The notes under the pieces were generated by a model, which was not told the DNA's origin, did no database searches, and saw only the letters and a list, made by a program, of their open reading frames with translations. From Impatiens glandulifera (Eukaryota > Streptophyta > Magnoliopsida > Ericales > Balsaminaceae), in NCBI RefSeq assembly GCF_907164915.1, contig NC_061869.1:19011125-19075124 (forward strand): 64,000 nucleotides of DNA. Direction: 5' to 3'. The translations under genes were made by a program, and so were the position numbers. Below, piece by piece: positions 1-11,946 of this stretch. Within the stretch, counting starts at the first letter, position 1, and each line of letters starts with the position of its first letter.

Positions 1-3000
1 TTCCATACCAGATGATGATAACAGACAGAAAAGGCGAACCCACAATTATGAGAATCTCATATGAGTGGAGACTGAGTAGATGCTTTGACTGTAACACGTT
101 TGAGCATGTCTGTTACAAGTGCCCAAAAATGATTGAAGAAGAAAGGAAAAAAGAAGATCGAGAAAGAGATAGAGAGAGAAAAAACAAAAAGAAGAACAAG
201 AAAAGTTGGAAAAGGAAAAAGTTGAGAATGAAAGACAGAAAGAGGTTACTAAAGAATCAGTATTGAGTAAGTAGAAGGATCAAGATAAGGAAGGAAATTC
301 ATAACAGGGTTTTGAAGAATAGGGGAAGGAAGATAGAGTGGTAAGAGATTCAGAATCAAAGGCTGAGAATGAAGAGGTAACAAAGAAATTTGACCTAGAA
401 GTAAGAATCAATACCAAAGAGGTTGTGGAAAGGGAAAGCATGGGAGAAAGCAAGAAAGGGGAAGTGGGTGAAGGAAATGGAAAAGATAAAGAAGAGACAG
501 TTGAATCGCTTGAAACTGTGCAATCACCAATTCAAAAGAAAGTTGACCAGAGAAACACAAAAATTCCAAAAAGCAAGGTAAGCAAATTAAGGAAAATACA
601 ATTTCTTATAGCCATGTTATATGGAAAAAATAGAAAGGAAGTAGAGGTAAAGGAAGGGGAGGTAAATCTGGAACATATTCTTTTCATTAATGAACTTAAT
701 GACATGGAATATTAGAGGGTTAAATGACCCTATAAAGAGAAGAAAGGTTAGAAGAATAGCATAAAAGAATGAACTCACAGTATTTGGAATTATTGAAATA
801 AAAGTCAGACAAAGTCAAATAGAGAATGTTGCCCAATGTTGCTTCAAAGAAAAATGATAATTTATTCATAACTTTGATGGGGTTAAAAATAGAATTTGGG
901 TAGGATGGGATAAAAGAATGGTTGAAGTCAAGAAAAATTTTAAAAGCAAGCAAGTTATTTTGACAAGGGTTATCAATCTGGTGATAAGGGTAAAAATCTT
1001 CTTTGCGGTAGTCTATGCAAGCAACTTTGGGACAGAGAGGAAGACACTTTGAAATGATTTGAGAAGAAGCATTACGGACGACGAACCGTGGGTTTTTATG
1101 GGAGATTTTAACGTTATAATATTCAGGAATGAAAGAGAGCCTAAGACAGACATAACACAAGACATGCAGGATTTCAATGAATGCATTCGAGACATAAGTT
1201 GCATTAAACCGTCTTCCTCGGGTAATCTATTTTCATGGTCAACTTCAAGAGGGGCGGACAACATGTGAAAAAGCAGAATTGATAGAGGCCTAGTGAATGA
1301 AAAATGGGTGAAGTTTTACCCAAGAATCCAAATCCAGGTTTTGCAACCAGGTATCCCTGATCACTTCCCTTTGAAATTCTTTTGGAAGAAGGAGAAAAAA
1401 CAGAAAAGACCCTTTAAGTTCTTCAACTTCTGGATGAAAGATGGAAAATTTAATGAAATCCTTAATGAAACTTGGAACATCAGAATTAATGAAACTTGGA
1501 ACATCAGAATTAATGAAACAAAGATGTTCAGAGTTTTTGAGAAACTAAGATTACTGAAAGGGAAGTTGAATAAGCTAGATCGGAAAAAATATAGTGGAAT
1601 TTCTAAAAGAGTAGAGGAAGCCAGAACGAAATTGGAGGAAATACAAAGCAAGACACTGAGAGCCTCAAATCTACCTTATAACAGGGAAGATGAAAAAGAG
1701 ACTCTTACGCGATTCAAAGATCTCTGTTCTATAGAAGAAAGCTTTGCTAAACAAAAATTTAGAAACAATTGGCTTTCATTAGGAGACAAGAATACTTCTT
1801 TCTTATATAAAAAAATGTTCATTATGGAATTTCAGAAATTATGTCATAAGGCTCACAAACTCAAATGTAGATGTTTTATATGGACAAAAGGCAGTTCATG
1901 AGGAAGCAATAAATTTCTACAAAGAGCTGATTGGAATAGAAACGAGCACAATAATAGAGGACAACCGAAGATTGCTTCAACAGATTGTGCAAAGAAAAAT
2001 CAGTGAAGAAAGTGGTAACCAATTGATTACAAGAGTTAGTATGGAAGAAGTCAGAAAAGCTGTGTTTTCGATGAAGGGGGATAAAAGCCCATGGCTAGAT
2101 GGTTTCAACACGAACTTCTTCAAAGAAAACTGAGAAATAATGGGTAAAGATATAAGCGAAGGGGTTTTGGAATTCTTCCAAAACAGGAAAATGTTGAAGC
2201 AATAGAACGTCATAGTGCTGAATTTGATTCATAAGAATTCAATTCTGTAAATAATTCAGGACTTTCGTCCTATTTCATGTTGCAATGTTATTTACAATAT
2301 TATTTCAAAAAATATTTCGCAATGTTTGAAAACCGTTATTGATAAGTTTGTAAGATTAGGGCAATCAACATTTATTCCTAAATGCTTTATTTCTCATAAC
2401 ATCCTACTCACGTGGAGCTTATTGAATGGATATGGCAAGAAAAATATATCGTCACGTGTGGCTTTCAAAATTAACATTAGAAAAGCTTTAGCCTCTATCA
2501 GATGGGGATCAATCCACCAATTCATCCTCTCTGTAAGTTTTCCAATTATTTTCATTGATTGGATTATGCAATATGTTTCCACTCCTCACTTTGTTGTGAC
2601 CGTGAATGTTATTCATGGAGGCTTTTTCAAGGGTGAAAGGGGAGTAAGGCAAGGAGACCCTATATCTCCTTACTTGTTCATCTTTATAATGGAAATTCTT
2701 GACTGTATTTTTAAAATGATTTTGAGAAGTCATAATTTCAAATTTCACCCGTACTGCAAAGAAGAAGCAATAACCCATATATGTTTTACAGATGATCTAT
2801 TTTTTGTGGCTTATGTGGATGTTGAATCTGTTAGTATAATCAAATAAGCTTTAACAATCTTTTCGAGTATTATAGGTTTATACATCAATGAGGACAAAAG
2901 TCAGAGACTTTCTATAGAGTGGTTAATGAAGAAAGGAAAGAAAATATATTCAATATTATGGGAATCAAGGAAGATGAACTACTAGTGAAATACCATTGAG

Positions 3001-4028
3001 TACCCCTGTCAACAAAACAACTCTGATATAATCACTCAGACAACTGGTAGAAAATGTTAGAAATTCTGTCTTGGGTTGAGCTACGAAAAAACTGTCTTAT
3101 GCAGGTAGAATCGAGCTCATTAAAAGAGTCATCTTTGGAATTATTGGTTATTGGGAACAACAGATAGTCATCCCAAAGAAAGTAATGGCTGAACTCGATA
3201 GAATCATGAGAGATTACATATGGGGGAACACAAGGCAGATGAGGCAAAAAAATTCAAATGGGAGGATGTTTGCACTCCCATAGAAGCTTATGGGAGTTGA
3301 AGCAAAAAGTGGACTCCTTGTGGGTCAAATGGGTGCATGCAAGATTTATGAAAGAATAACAGAGTATATGGACACGAAGCATCAATGAAAGAATGGCATG
3401 GTCATTGAAGAAGATCCTAAAAACAAGAAAATATGCCTTTCAAATGGTGAAAACCACAATTAGAAATGGAAGAGGGTACTATTCTAGCATGATCCTTGGC
3501 TGGATAATATTCCCATTATATTCAAAGAAGAAATGCAAAAAAAACAAAGTTAGAAGAGAATACATCAAGTACTCATTTAGAGACGTCTATAAAGGTAAAT
3601 GTGATTCACTATTGAGGCGTATTCCAGAAGGTGGTAGAATCCTAAAACGATGATGAAATATGCTGGAAAATAGAAAGCAACGAGAAGTTCATTACAGGAA
3701 ATACATGGAAAATGGTTAGAACAAGAGGACATGAGGTAGATTGGCCTTAAAGTGGTATGATATCCAAAAATTATTCCTCATCACCAGTTTATTCTTTGGC
3801 TGGTATACAAGAAAAAGTTGACAATAAAAGACAATTCGAAAATATATCAATATTCTTGATATCAACTGTGTCCTATGTTCAGGAGTTGAGGAAAGCATAA
3901 ACCATTTATTTGGTGAATGCTCTTTTGTAATACAAATTTGGAGGAGGTATGCTGCAAACATGAACATCATTAACTTTCTAAGGAAGAAATTCAAGAGTGG
4001 ATGAAAAATAAAGCAAAGGAAGATCATT
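1..4028 (+). pseudogene. LINE (L1-type non-LTR retrotransposon), copy 1, decayed, 5' end outside window
   Basis: A degenerate L1-like element with many stops and frameshifts. Bases 12-266 end ORF1 with a zinc knuckle (Cys-x2-Cys-x4-His-x4-Cys: CFDCNTFEHVCYKC) followed by a Lys/Glu-rich tail. ORF2 follows: an apurinic-type endonuclease remnant with the GDFN motif around 1090-1110, a helical linker at about 1370-1900, the reverse transcriptase at 2326-2847, and a zf-RVT-like Cys/His region near 3860-3910. A 24-bp tandem duplication lies at about 1467-1515 and is absent from copy 2. At about 4028 the sequence switches to a Copia fragment of opposite orientation, so the LINE 3' end is lost. It cannot encode working proteins. 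Confidence 0.85.
2326..2847 (+). pseudogene. LINE reverse transcriptase domain fragment (copy 1)
   Basis: The longest open stretch of LINE ORF2, 173 residues. It reads like the RT palm/fingers of plant L1 elements: an N-terminal QSTFIP block, GERGVRQGDPISPYLF in the middle, and FTDD where the catalytic FADD box normally sits. The two Asp remain but the preceding residue has changed. Copy 2 (48240-48290) has a different lesion in the same box (FAYD). It is a remnant of a mobile element, not a host gene. Confidence 0.8.
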
Positions 4029-5320
4029 TTATGTAAGTATGTTGAAATGCTTAATTTAGTCATGTCGGGTTGTTCTTCAGTGGGACAATGAACTAATTTA
4101 ATAAACTTGTCATTAACAATCACAAACATGAGGTCTGGTCCAGTTACAGTCAAATATCTCAAGATGCCTACAATCTTCTTATATTCAACATTCACTCTAG
4201 CTAATAACCATGTCAAATATTTCTTTAACATATTTTCATTTATTGACAAAAATACTATCATTTATTTACAAGACTTCAACACCTAAAAAAATATCTCAAT
4301 CTTTCCAAAATTTATTTAAACACTTTAATTAAATTCACATCATTTTTAGTATGATTAAATCATCAACATATAGACTTACTATCATAATTTTTTTCTTTAA
4401 ACTGCTTTATTAAAACCGCTTTTAACAAATAAAATAGGTTCAAATGAGAACTTTTTTAATTCTCGTGGTAGAAAATAGTTGTCAATTTGGCTGTACCAAG
4501 CTCTTGGAGCTTGTTTAAAACCATACAGCTTTTTAAAATTTGTATACTTTGCTCTTCTCCTTTTTTTCAAATCCTCGAAGTTGATCCACATAGACAACTT
4601 TTGTTAGTTCTCTTTAAGAAATGAATTCTTCACATTAAGTTGGTAAATGCTCCAACCATTTTGTGCAACAATGACAATCACCAATCTGATCGTATCCCCA
4701 TCATGCTACTTCATTGTAATTCAATCCATATTTCTGAGCATAACCTTTTACAAGGAGTCTTTCTTTGTGTTTATAAACTTTCCCAAATTTGTTAAGCTTT
4801 GTTTTACCCACCCATTTGATTCCTATTCTCCTTATACTCTTTGACAGTTCCACTAAATTTTATGTACCATTTTTTTCAATAGCCTTCAGTTTTAGTCTCA
4901 TAGCATCTAGCCACATTTGGTTCTTTGCTGCTTCTTCAAAAGTGTTTGGTCTATTGTGACATAAGTGCTAGTTGACTTGTTTCATCATCTTCATCAGATA
5001 GTTAATCTCCACATACATAATCTCTTTGACAAGTAGGAGCTCTTCTATTTTCCCTTCTCAATTTTCTAAATCCAGCCACAAATTGATTTTGGAGCTACTT
5101 CATTAGTGGTGTCTTGATTGGAAGTTTATATTATTACTGTTGTTGCTTCTGATTTGATTCTTGCTTACAATTTTATTGTTATTCAAGTTCACTGTCACTT
5201 TTTTCTTCCAATTCTTTACATGTCTATATTGAGTCTTTTTTCCGTTAAGACATATTATAACCTTTCTTACAATTGGATCATATGACATATAAGCTTGGAC
5301 TCACGACTTATAACAAATAG
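4029..5320 (-). pseudogene. Inverted Ty1/copia pol fragment, copy 1
   Basis: Read on the minus strand, this shows Copia polyprotein pieces separated by stops and frameshifts. An integrase C-terminal-like segment lies at 5288-5103, then the start of the RT domain around 4950-4650, then the KLYGFKQAPRAWY block at 4597-4397. A YVDD-like box precedes 4340, and a GILRYLT-x-PD block typical of the region before RNase H lies near 4170-4120. No LTRs, PBS or target duplication are visible. The same fragment at 49509-50770 shows it predates the block A duplication. Confidence 0.7.
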
Positions 5321-5624
5321 GACACAATCATGACTTTTATCATCCAACTTTAATATTTTTCTGTCAAAAACATGCACATTAGCACAACATCTATTCTAAA
5401 TTACTCAACTGATGGAATGACATGTTTCATGTTTCTCTGGTGTCTTTAGGGGTGAGCAAACGGGTAAACCCAACCCGTATTACCCAACCCATATTCAACC
5501 CAAATTAAATTTACCCAACCCATAATTCAACCCATATTATTTACTAATATGGGTTGGGTATGGGTTGGGTTGAGTATGGGTTGGGTAACCCAAATTATTT
5601 TATTTTTATTTTTTTATTTAACAT

Positions 5625-6612
5625 GTATTTGACTCATTTAACACATTATTATTCGTTTAACACGTTTTTCACGTTTTTAATATTTTTAATACGTTTTCAC
5701 ACGTTTAACACGTTTTTGACACGTTTAACACGTTTTTGACACATTTAACACATTTTTGACCGTTGAACACGTTTTTCATGTTTTTGGCATGTTTAACATG
5801 TTTTTAACACGTTTAACACGTTTTTGACACGTTTTTTCACGTTTTTGACACGTTTAACACAATTTTGGCACGTTTAACACGTTTTAACACGTTTTGACAC
5901 GTTTAACATGTTTTTCACATTTTTGACACGTTTCACACGTTTTTCACGTTTTTGGCACGTTTTGACACGTTTTCCACGTTTTCCACGTTTTTGACACGTT
6001 TTGACACGTTTAACACGTTTTCGACATGTTTAATATGTTTTTCACATTATTGACACGTTTCACACGTTTTTCACATTTTTGGCACATTTAACACGTTTTG
6101 ACACGTTTTGACACGTTTAACACGTTTTCCACATTTTGAGACGTTTAACATGTTTTTGATACGTTTTTCACGTTTTTGACACGTTTAATACGTTTTCGAC
6201 GCGTTTAATACGTTTTTCACACATTCAACACGTTTAACACATTTGACACGTTGGACACTATTTTCATGTTTTGACATGTTTAACACGTTTTTAACACGTT
6301 TGACACATTTTTCACGATTACGACACATTTAACACATTTGGACACATTTTTCACGTTTTTGGCACGTTTAACACGTTTTGACATGTTTAACATGTTTATC
6401 ACGTTTTTCACATTATTAACACGTTTAACACGTTTGTAACATGTTTTTCACGTTTTTGGCACATTTAACACATTTTGACACATATTGCACGTTTTTGGCA
6501 CGTTTAACACGTTTTCCACGTTTTTGGTACATTTTGATACGTTAAACATGGTTTTAACACGTTTAACATGTTTTTCACATTTTTGACACGTTTAATACGT
6601 TTTCACACATTT
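5625..6612. repeat. Left arm of palindrome: degenerate tandem ACACGTTTAACACGTTTTTG units
   Basis: About 1 kb of short units mixing GACACGTTT, AACACGTTTTT and TTCACGTTTTTGGC. The phrasing is irregular, with point changes such as ACATG and ACATT. It has no coding potential beyond chance. This is one arm of the giant inverted repeat. Confidence 0.9.
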
Positions 6613-7890
6613 AATGTTAAACGTGTCAAAAATATATTAAACGTGTCAAAAACGCCAAAAACGTGTTAAATGTGACAAAAACGTGTTAAACATGACAAAA
6701 ACGTGTTAAAACTTATCAAAACATGTTAACGTGCAAAAAAATACGTTAAACATGTCAAAAATATGTTAAATGTGTAAAATGTGTTAAAATGTCAAAAACG
6801 TGTTAAACATGCCAAAAACGTGAAAAACGTGTTAAACATCTTACAAATGTATTAAACATATTACAAACATGTTAAACGTGTTAAGAATGTGAAAAACGTG
6901 AAAATCATGTTAAACATGTCAAAAACGTATTAAACGTACCAAAATGTGAAAAACGTGTTAATGTGTGAAAAACGTGTCAAATATGTCAAAAACGTGTTAA
7001 ACATGCCAAAACCGTGAAAAACATATTAGTGTGAAATACGTGTTAAACGTGTGAAAACGTGTTAAACATATCAAAAACGTGTTAAAATGTGAAAAACGTG
7101 TTAAACGTGCCAAAAATGTGAAAATCGTATTAAACTTATCAAAAACGTGTTAACGTGTTAGTTATGTTAAAAACGTGTTAAACGTGCTAAAAACGTAAAA
7201 AAAAACATGTTTTATTTGTCAAAAACGCGTTAAACGTATTAAACATGTCAAAAACGTGTTAAACGTGACAAAAACGTGTTATTAGTATGAAAACGTGTTA
7301 AACATGTCAAAACTTGTTAAACGTGCCAAAAATGTAAAGACGTGTTAAACGTGTGAAAAACATGTTTTAAGTGTGAAAACGTGATAAAAATATTAAAAAC
7401 GTGTTAAACGTGTAAAAAACGTGTTAAACATATCAAAAACGTGTTAAACTGTCAAAAACGTGTTAAACGTGTCAAAAACGTGTTAAACGTGCCAAAAACG
7501 TGAAAATCATGTTAAACTTATCAAAAACGTGTTAAATATGTTTAAAACGTGTTAAACGTGCCAAAAACGTGTTAACGTGTTAGATATGTTAAAAACGTGT
7601 TAAACGTGCCAAAAACGTAAGAAATATGTTAAACTTGTCAAAAACGCGTTAAACGTATTAAACATGTCAAAAACGTGTTCAACGTGACAAAAACGTCAAA
7701 AACGTGTTAAACGTGTCAAAAACGTGAAAACGTGAAAACGTGTGAAAAACGTGTTAAATGTATGAAAAACGTGTTAAACGTGTGAAAAACATGTTATAAG
7801 TGAAACGTGTTAAAAATATTAAAAACGTGTTAGATGTGTGGAAAACGTGTTAAACGTATGAAAAATATGTTAAACATGTCAAAAACGTGT
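6613..7890. repeat. Right arm of palindrome: reverse-complement units AAAAACGTGTTAAACGTGTC
   Basis: About 1.28 kb of the reverse complement of the left-arm unit (AAACGTGTCAAAAACGTGTTAAACGTG). It is about 290 bp longer than the left arm, so the arms would pair in many registers rather than along one exact axis. Confidence 0.9.
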
Positions 7891-8126
7891 TCGACTTAAA
7901 ATTGGAAGACTATTAGTTTATATTGGATTAATAATATATAATTAAACTAAATTTATATAATTTGGATAATTTGGGTAACCCTAACCCAACCCAAATTAAA
8001 CTCAACCCATACTCAACTCAACCCATACTTAACCCAACCCATATTAACCAACCCAAATTAATATTTTGGGTTTGGGTTAGGGTTGGGTTTGGGTAAACCC
8101 ATATTATGCTCACCCCTAGGTGTCTT

Positions 8127-9058
8127 TCATTTTAATGCAACAGTGAAGCAACGGTTCATTATAGCTTAATTGCAACTTTCTTGTTGCTCTCCAAGAACTC
8201 TTCAGCTCTACTTAGGGATCTTTCTCCGGTGTTGTTTTCCAACCAAACAGTGAGTACACACTGTCTAGTACCTTGATAACTGGCAATTTGGCAAACCCCT
8301 AACCATTTTTTGAGTCTGTAGGGCAAGAATTGAGAAATATTCTCATCGTTTACTTTGAAAACAAAATTAATAAATATAATCAATATAATATATTGGAGTT
8401 ATAATATACAGATAATATATCTTATATTATATCTCCAATATATTAATAAAGATATTTCAAGTGATTTCTCATCTTTACTGGAAATACAACATCAATGATC
8501 ATGTTTCTAGTCATAGTCAATGTCATAAACATGCCCTTCTGAGGATGGTATAGGTTGCAGATCCCTGTGGCATACTTTGATTACTGCTTTCTTTTGGAGT
8601 TGCCCATACTAGAACATATTAAACATCCTAAATTACTTGATTTAAAATATAAAAATCATTAAACTTTAGCCAAAATGATAAATAAGATCGTTGAACATTA
8701 ATATTAAAAATGACATTATACTTGAATTAATTTGTACCTTCCATAAGTTTAGGATTTTTTATCACAAGGATTGTTCTGATAAAATTGCAATCTCACCTGA
8801 GGTTGGGGTTGTCATCTAGGTGTTGCCAAGATTGGCGTTTTCCAGTGGTGAAGAGTAAACAATTGAATTCCTGATATTGCATAATACATGTTTGAAATAT
8901 CAATTCAATGACTTGTGAGAATTTACAAAGAGAATAATAATCTACCTCTGCTCTACAATTGTTTTAAGAAATAGTCATTTCGAGACTATCTCTGCTCTAC
9001 AATTGTCTTAAGAAATAGTCATTTCGAGACAACATTAGCATCACATCATTGACAAGTA
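8127..9058. other. Unassigned block A sequence
   Basis: Continues block A after the hAT insertion. A 74-codon open stretch on the minus strand (8383-8159) may be another piece of the inverted Copia element, but I recognise no motif and copy 2 has a 1-bp change that breaks it. No host gene is visible. It ends with a 45-bp direct duplication at 8942-9030. Confidence 0.5.
8942..9030. repeat. 45-bp direct tandem duplication
   Basis: Two near-identical units contain CTCTGCTCTACAATTG and end in GTCATTTCGAGAC. Both units are recognisable in the other block A copy near 56860-56950. Confidence 0.8.
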
Positions 9059-9072
9059 ACATCATTATCATA

Positions 9073-9589
9073 CCTAAAGACAATGAAGATGAAGAGGACG
9101 AAGATGAAATCAAAGATACAACAGAGAAGAAAAACACAAAGAAAACTAAGGTTGTTGATCCTCAAACACGTAAAACTGAAATTAATAAAAGTAGTGACAA
9201 AAACCCTAAAATCCTAAAGAATAATACATTTATTATGTTATTACGAGTTCATATAGAGGAAGATTAAACAATAAGAGCAGACAAACATCATCATCAACTT
9301 CAATTCAATCTCTCTTAATGAAGAACACAAGAAGAATGGGACGTGGAATAAGCCAATATAGTCAAAAGGCGAATATGGAGACAACATAGGTTGGGATAGC
9401 TAGATTGTAATTTTTGTTCATTATAATCTGTGTTTTGTAATGTGATTTGACTGCAACAATTCAGAAACTTTTGAGTTTTTTGTTTGTCATCTTACAATCA
9501 AAACTAGGATTTGTCTAGTTTTGATAATTGACTCCTCCCACTTTTAGGCTTTTTAATAAAATGGTGTTAAACTGTTTTCCAAAAAAAAA
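9073..9589 (+). mobile_element. Retroposed poly(A) sequence (5'-truncated LINE 3' end or processed pseudogene)
   Basis: The insert ends in AATAAA (about 9554) and a 10-A tail (9581-9590). It is flanked by the 14-bp direct repeat ACATCATTATCATA at 9059-9072 and 9590-9603. These are the hallmarks of target-primed reverse transcription. The 5' part is open for about 65 codons and acidic/lysine-rich (NEDEEDEDEIKD), so the source was probably the 3' end of a coding transcript. I do not recognise it. The copy at 56993-57564 has the same flanks, so the insertion predates the block duplication. Confidence 0.75.
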
Positions 9590-9736
9590 ACATCATTATC
9601 ATAATTTCCTAATATATATATTTCAATACAAAAGTATAATAACATAAAGTATGAAATACTACTAGTATTTTGAGGTTGCCTAATCTGTTTGTTTGTTAAC
9701 TTATTAGCATATATATGTATAGTAAGCTTCTTCTAG

Positions 9737-11450
9737 CTACTCCTTGGAAACAATTTGAACAATTTGAATGGGAAGTCCTTGAGTAGGCATTGGCATTGGA
9801 TCACGTCCAAAGAAATTATCGTCGCAGCATAACTTCCATTTGAACCGGGTGACTATGTAATGGATTGTGACCAGAATCTCAATTTTAGCAAACTCGTATC
9901 CTGGGCATACCCGAGGTCCAGCTCCAAACGGAATGTAGCAGTAAGGTGGAATGCTTCCTTGGTTATCAAATCTTGACGGATCAAACTTGGATGCATCTGG
10001 GAATATGTTATTGTCCATATGAGTCATGCTTGATACCCATAAAACCTGCATTATAAAGAAGTAAATTAATTTCTTTTGCAACCATGTAAGATTTTGTATT
10101 TATTGAGTCATTCACACTTACTTGCCATCCTTTAGGAATTAGGAAACCTTCATACTCAATATCTTTTAGGGCTCTCCTAAACCCTCCAAAGAGTGGAGGA
10201 ACCAATCTCAAAATTTCTAAAGCTACTTTCCATGTATATTTCATCTTCCCTAGATCTTCCCTTGTAAGCAGCACCCGAGAACCTTTGCTTCTGGATACCC
10301 CTTCTTGTTCTGCAATCAGATGTAAATCTTTTATATTCAATTACATACACCCAACCGGGTTGGTAGTACACAACTAATTTATTATCTATCACCTTGAAGA
10401 AGGGTTTCATAAACGACGGGATCGCGGGCGAGGAGCCTAATAATGAATGATAGGACGATGGCAGAGGTGTCATGGCCTGCAACCAGCATAAGCTTCATGT
10501 TGTGAATGATCTCTTCATCGGATCCTTTGCTGCTGATCAAGGAAGCGATGATGTCCTCGTTAGTTGATCCTTTGGCAGCAGCCAGCTTTGCTTTCTTTTC
10601 GCGAATGACGTGCTTAATTAGGTCAGTGATCTTGAGACTGGCCTTGAGACTTCTTCTGTATTGCGTGAAGGGAAGATTGATGGGTAGTGACCACAATCCG
10701 GCTACTAGATCCTGAAAACAGTTTAGTAACTCTTCTCTCCTTGACCCATGTTCCAGCCCAAATAGAAGAGAACATATTATGTTGAAAGTAAGGTTCTTCA
10801 TCAGGGGCACAACCTTGAAACATATACATGGTTCTCACTTCTCATGAATGAATGAATGAATGAATTAAACAGAGAGGAGAATTACTTACCGTGATGCTTT
10901 TCTGTGTATTCGCGGCGGGGCTCCAATGGGATTGAAGGTGGGTTTGGAGTTCTTGATCCATCTTTCCAACATACTCCTTCAAACACTCAGGTTTCAAGAA
11001 CGATACAAGTGCGCCCCTCACCCGTTTATGATCTTCCCCACTCAGTTCTAGAATGTTTTGTTCCCCCATTAGTGTTTTCAACGATTCTGTCTGGCTGTTC
11101 CCTAACTGATCACTGTTGCCGCCAAATACGAACTTGTTTGCGGCCTGGCCGTGGATAAGGACAGTCGGCTTTCCAAACAGGCTTAGCTTGGACACGGGAC
11201 CATACTTTTTTACTCTATCGGAAACCCATTTGTCGGCTGTGTTTGATTTCATCGTCCATAGGAGAGTCAGGCTTTGCCCCACCACTGGTATGCCCATAGA
11301 GCCAGGTGGTACCTTTGCTCGATTCTCATGTGATGTCGTCCATTTCTTACGCTGATTGTTTATGAGAAACAAGATAAAGGGCAACAGAAGGGATAGGAAA
11401 ACGGTGGACATCGGATGTAGATTAGATAGCTTCATGTCATCAAATTCCAT
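9737..11450 (-). CDS. Cytochrome P450, CYP716-family-like, copy 1 (492 aa, four exons)
   Basis: A haem-thiolate monooxygenase of the ER membrane. By resemblance to the CYP716 (CYP85-clan) family it probably oxidises a triterpene scaffold such as an amyrin; substrate and position are inferred. Exons on the minus strand: 11450-10890, 10813-10393, 10309-10122, 10045-9737. All three introns are GT-AG (76, 83, 76 nt) and the joined frame is open. Motifs: N-terminal membrane helix about residues 14-31, hinge PPGSMGIPVVG 48-58, oxygen-binding AGHDTS 299-304, ExxR 359-362 (EILR), FDPSRF 411-416, and haem loop FGAGPRVCPG 430-439 with Cys438. Length is normal for the family. The start at 11450 was chosen because the membrane helix follows directly. 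The C-terminus has a 9-nt tandem repeat giving QIVQIVSKE. The gene appears intact. Confidence 0.93.
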
Positions 11451-11633
11451 GGTGATTTTCCTGATGAGTGAGTGAGAGAAAATAAACAAAACCGAACCAC
11501 CGATGAACAGCTTTAAAGATGATCATGGGTTTATTACAATATTATATTGCTAGAGAATCTTCAATTGATTTGTGCCTTCTTACTACTAGACAACTAGCAT
11601 ATTAATTATTTAATAAGTAAGCATTTATTATTG
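11451..11633 (-). promoter_or_regulatory. Residual upstream region of CYP716-like copy 1, cut off by a MULE
   Basis: Only 183 bp separate the P450 start codon from the left end of the 14.8-kb MULE. This stretch matches the leader of copy 2 (59405-59591). There is no strong TATA box; TTTAAAG about 60 bp upstream of the ATG and a CAATATAATATTG stretch further up are weak candidates. Sequence needed beyond this would have to come from within the MULE. Confidence 0.5.
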
Positions 11634-11920
11634 TGAAATTTTCCGAAATGACCCATAAATATGGGTTTATTTGACCGGATGGTCGCCCATCATTTTAATT
11701 GCTTTCGTATTTTTTTTTTTTTTTTTTACGAAATTGTCCTTTTTGCGAAATATTAAGTCCCTTAGCATTTCGTGAAGTGGAAATGTGTGAAATATCCAGA
11801 TTACCCTTACTATTTAATATAACATCGCCTATTTTTTTCATTTCTTTTTTCTCCTTCTCTCTTCCCGCTCTTCTCCTCCTTCTATCTAAACTGCGGCGGC
11901 GATCGACGGCGACGGCGAAA
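11634..11920. repeat. Left terminal inverted repeat of the MULE
   Basis: Begins TGAAATTTTCCGAAATGACC and contains a poly-T run (11710-11726) matching the poly-A near 26347-26358. It ends in a CGGCGGCGATCGACGGCGAC segment matching the GCCGCC-rich segment at 26187-26223. Divergence between arms is obvious, so this is an old copy. Confidence 0.8.
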
Positions 11921-11946
11921 TCCATGACAATGAGCTCCACAACGAG

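Larger units (their letters stand above)
5447..8118. mobile_element. hAT-like non-autonomous giant palindromic element (2672 bp)
   Basis: The ends are inverted repeats beginning TAGGGGTGAGC, a form common in plant hAT elements. Both sides carry the 8-bp sequence GGTGTCTT (5439-5446 and 8119-8126), and the equivalent site in the other block A copy (50882-50889) has a single GGTGTCTT. Inside the ends lie GGGTTGGG/CCCAACCC-rich segments (about 5465-5600 and 7970-8105). Between them, a left half of CACGTTTTTGACACGTTTAA-like units meets a right half of the reverse complement at about 6612. There is no transposase or other gene. The 8-bp duplication plus the empty site make this a well-supported insertion. 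The family assignment rests on duplication length and end sequence. Confidence 0.88.
1..11632. repeat. Segmental duplication block A, copy 1
   Basis: Base 1 corresponds to about base 45497, and collinear homology runs to 11632/59591. It includes a LINE, an inverted Copia fragment, a retroposed sequence and a CYP716-type gene. The only large length difference inside is the element at 5447-8118 here versus the Copia element at 51220-56370 in the other copy. Removing these leaves about 8.95 kb in each. The copy starts before the window edge. Homology stops at the left end of the large MULE at 11634. Confidence 0.93.

Noticed and set aside
5554..5739. 61-codon open frame with Phe/Thr repeats
   Set aside because: Lies in the edge of the satellite palindrome; low complexity, no counterpart in the right arm.
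5625..7890. Possible CRISPR-like array (short regular repeats)
   Set aside because: Units are degenerate, have no unique spacers and form an inverted pair within a transposon in a plant genome.
8159..8383. 74-codon minus-strand frame as a host gene
   Set aside because: Broken by a 1-bp difference in the second block A copy, no recognisable motif; perhaps a Copia remnant.
10506..11355. Plus-strand open frames across the P450 gene
   Set aside because: Shadows of the minus-strand exons; the minus-strand joined frame has all P450 motifs.
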